Positions 63,468 to 64,000 of a stretch of DNA of 64,000 nucleotides are shown piece by piece; the first letter of the stretch is position 1, and the number at the start of each line of letters is the position of its first letter. The stretch is taken from the NCBI RefSeq assembly GCF_018449525.1, contig NZ_JAAVUS010000013.1:1-64000 (forward strand), given 5' to 3'. Under the pieces are notes generated by a model. The model did no database searches. It was not told the DNA's origin and saw only the letters and a program-made list of their open reading frames with translations. This stretch comes from Bradyrhizobium sp. dw_78 (GTDB taxonomy: Bacteria > Pseudomonadota > Alphaproteobacteria > Rhizobiales > Xanthobacteraceae). The translations under genes and the position numbers were made by a program.

Positions 63468-64000
63468 ATGGTCCAGCGGGTTTCCACCGTAGCGTTTGAG
63501 GGGATCGAGGCCCGCGCGGTCGCCGTGCAGGTGCAGGTCGCGCCGGGATTGCCCGCTTTCGCCATTGTCGGCCTGCCGGACAAGGCGGTTTCCGAGGCGC
63601 GCGAGCGGGTTCGCTCGGCGTTGATCGCCTCGGGACTGGCGCTGCCGGCGCGCCGAATCACGGTCAACCTCGCGCCGGCCGATTTGCCCAAGGAAGGCAG
63701 CCATTACGATCTGCCGATCGCGCTCGGCCTGATGGCGGCGATAGGTGCCATTCCGGCGGATGCGCTGAATGGTTTTACCGTGCTCGGCGAACTCGGGCTC
63801 GACGGATCGATCGCGCCGGTGGCAGGCGCCTTGCCAGCCGCGATCGGCGCCAATTCGCGCGACGAAGGCCTGATCTGCCCGGCCGCGTGCGGCGCCGAAG
63901 CGGCCTGGGCGAGCCCGGATATCCAGATCATCGCTGCCAATTCGCTGATTCAGATCGCCAACCATTTCAAGGGCACGCAGGTCTTGTCGCGCCCGCAGCC
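63468..64000 (+). CDS. comM: YifB/ComM-family Mg-chelatase-like AAA ATPase (5' part)
   Basis: 177 residues from ATG at 63468 to the window end, with no stop. The N-terminal Lon/ChlI-like domain is typical: MVQRVSTVAFEGIEARAVAVQVQVAPGLPAFAIVGLPDKAVSEARERVRSA, ITVNLAPADLPKEGSHYDLPIALGLM and FTVLGELGLDGSI. The Walker motifs would lie past the edge. ComM is a branch-migration helicase that helps integration of donor DNA in transformation. In many alphaproteobacteria comM follows gshB; here the Tad genes lie between them. Confidence 0.93.
   Translation, partial: MVQRVSTVAFEGIEARAVAVQVQVAPGLPAFAIVGLPDKAVSEARERVRSALIASGLALPARRITVNLAPADLPKEGSHYDLPIALGLMAAIGAIPADALNGFTVLGELGLDGSIAPVAGALPAAIGANSRDEGLICPAACGAEAAWASPDIQIIAANSLIQIANHFKGTQVLSRPQ

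Overview
The window looks like chromosomal core DNA of a Bradyrhizobium-type alphaproteobacterium (Nitrobacteraceae). The clues are high GC; closely packed genes; a pmtA-like phospholipid methyltransferase next to dnaKJ; a small heat-shock gene with a ROSE-type leader; the RNase D-lptC-lptA-lptB-rpoN-hpf-ptsN cluster; and several families of dispersed palindromic repeats of the kind common in this group. No CRISPR array, transposase, integrase or prophage gene was seen. Species cannot be named from the sequence alone.

Layout. 1-6.3 kb: tail of a FYDLN-acid protein, tRNA-Ala(GGC), the divergent ohrR/ohr peroxide module with a clear operator, a CoA-transferase, an RpoH- and thermometer-controlled Hsp20 with a DUF1150 partner, and an AEC permease divergent from a LysR regulator. 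6.3-13.3 kb (minus strand): RNase D, LPS export genes lptC-lptA-lptB, rpoN, hpf and ptsN. 13.5-20.7 kb: MFS transporter, tRNA-Leu(CAG), an NDUFA9-like protein, uppP, GST-queG, an NTF2-like protein and a hydrolase. 21.0-26.3 kb: the translation cluster infC, rpmI, rplT, pheS, pheT. 26.3-36.0 kb: a more variable stretch with a TauE permease, a secreted MBL hydrolase, a Tat-exported amine oxidase, a YiiX-like hydrolase, a DUF3313 lipoprotein divergent from a two-component system, an EI24 membrane protein and an amino-acid-type binding protein.

36.1-56.0 kb: housekeeping and stress genes: nth, DUF2244, an Ada-like methyltransferase, gpmA, dapB, pyrF, an FMN reductase, pmtA, dnaJ, dnaK, pncA, grpE, hrcA, rph, rdgB, hemW, an LpoA-like lipoprotein, rsmI, yraN and gshB. 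56.3-62.2 kb: a partial Tad/Flp pilus locus, cpaB-cpaC-cpaD-cpaE, then a TadD-like TPR lipoprotein flanked by inverted repeats, and a single-domain PilZ protein. 62.4-64 kb: an SDR dehydrogenase and the start of comM (yifB).

How the genes work together. Protein quality control is strongly represented (Hsp20, DnaK, DnaJ, GrpE, HrcA). Regulation shows directly in the DNA as RpoH-like promoters upstream of hsp20 and dnaK, a ROSE-like RNA thermometer, and an intrinsic terminator between dnaK and dnaJ. The main anomaly is the Tad locus. It has the CpaB/C/D/E envelope and localisation parts, but no pilin, prepilin peptidase, CpaF ATPase or TadB/TadC platform anywhere in the window. The point where cpaF would be expected is occupied by a dispersed repeat. 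No clearly new defence or biosynthetic system was found.
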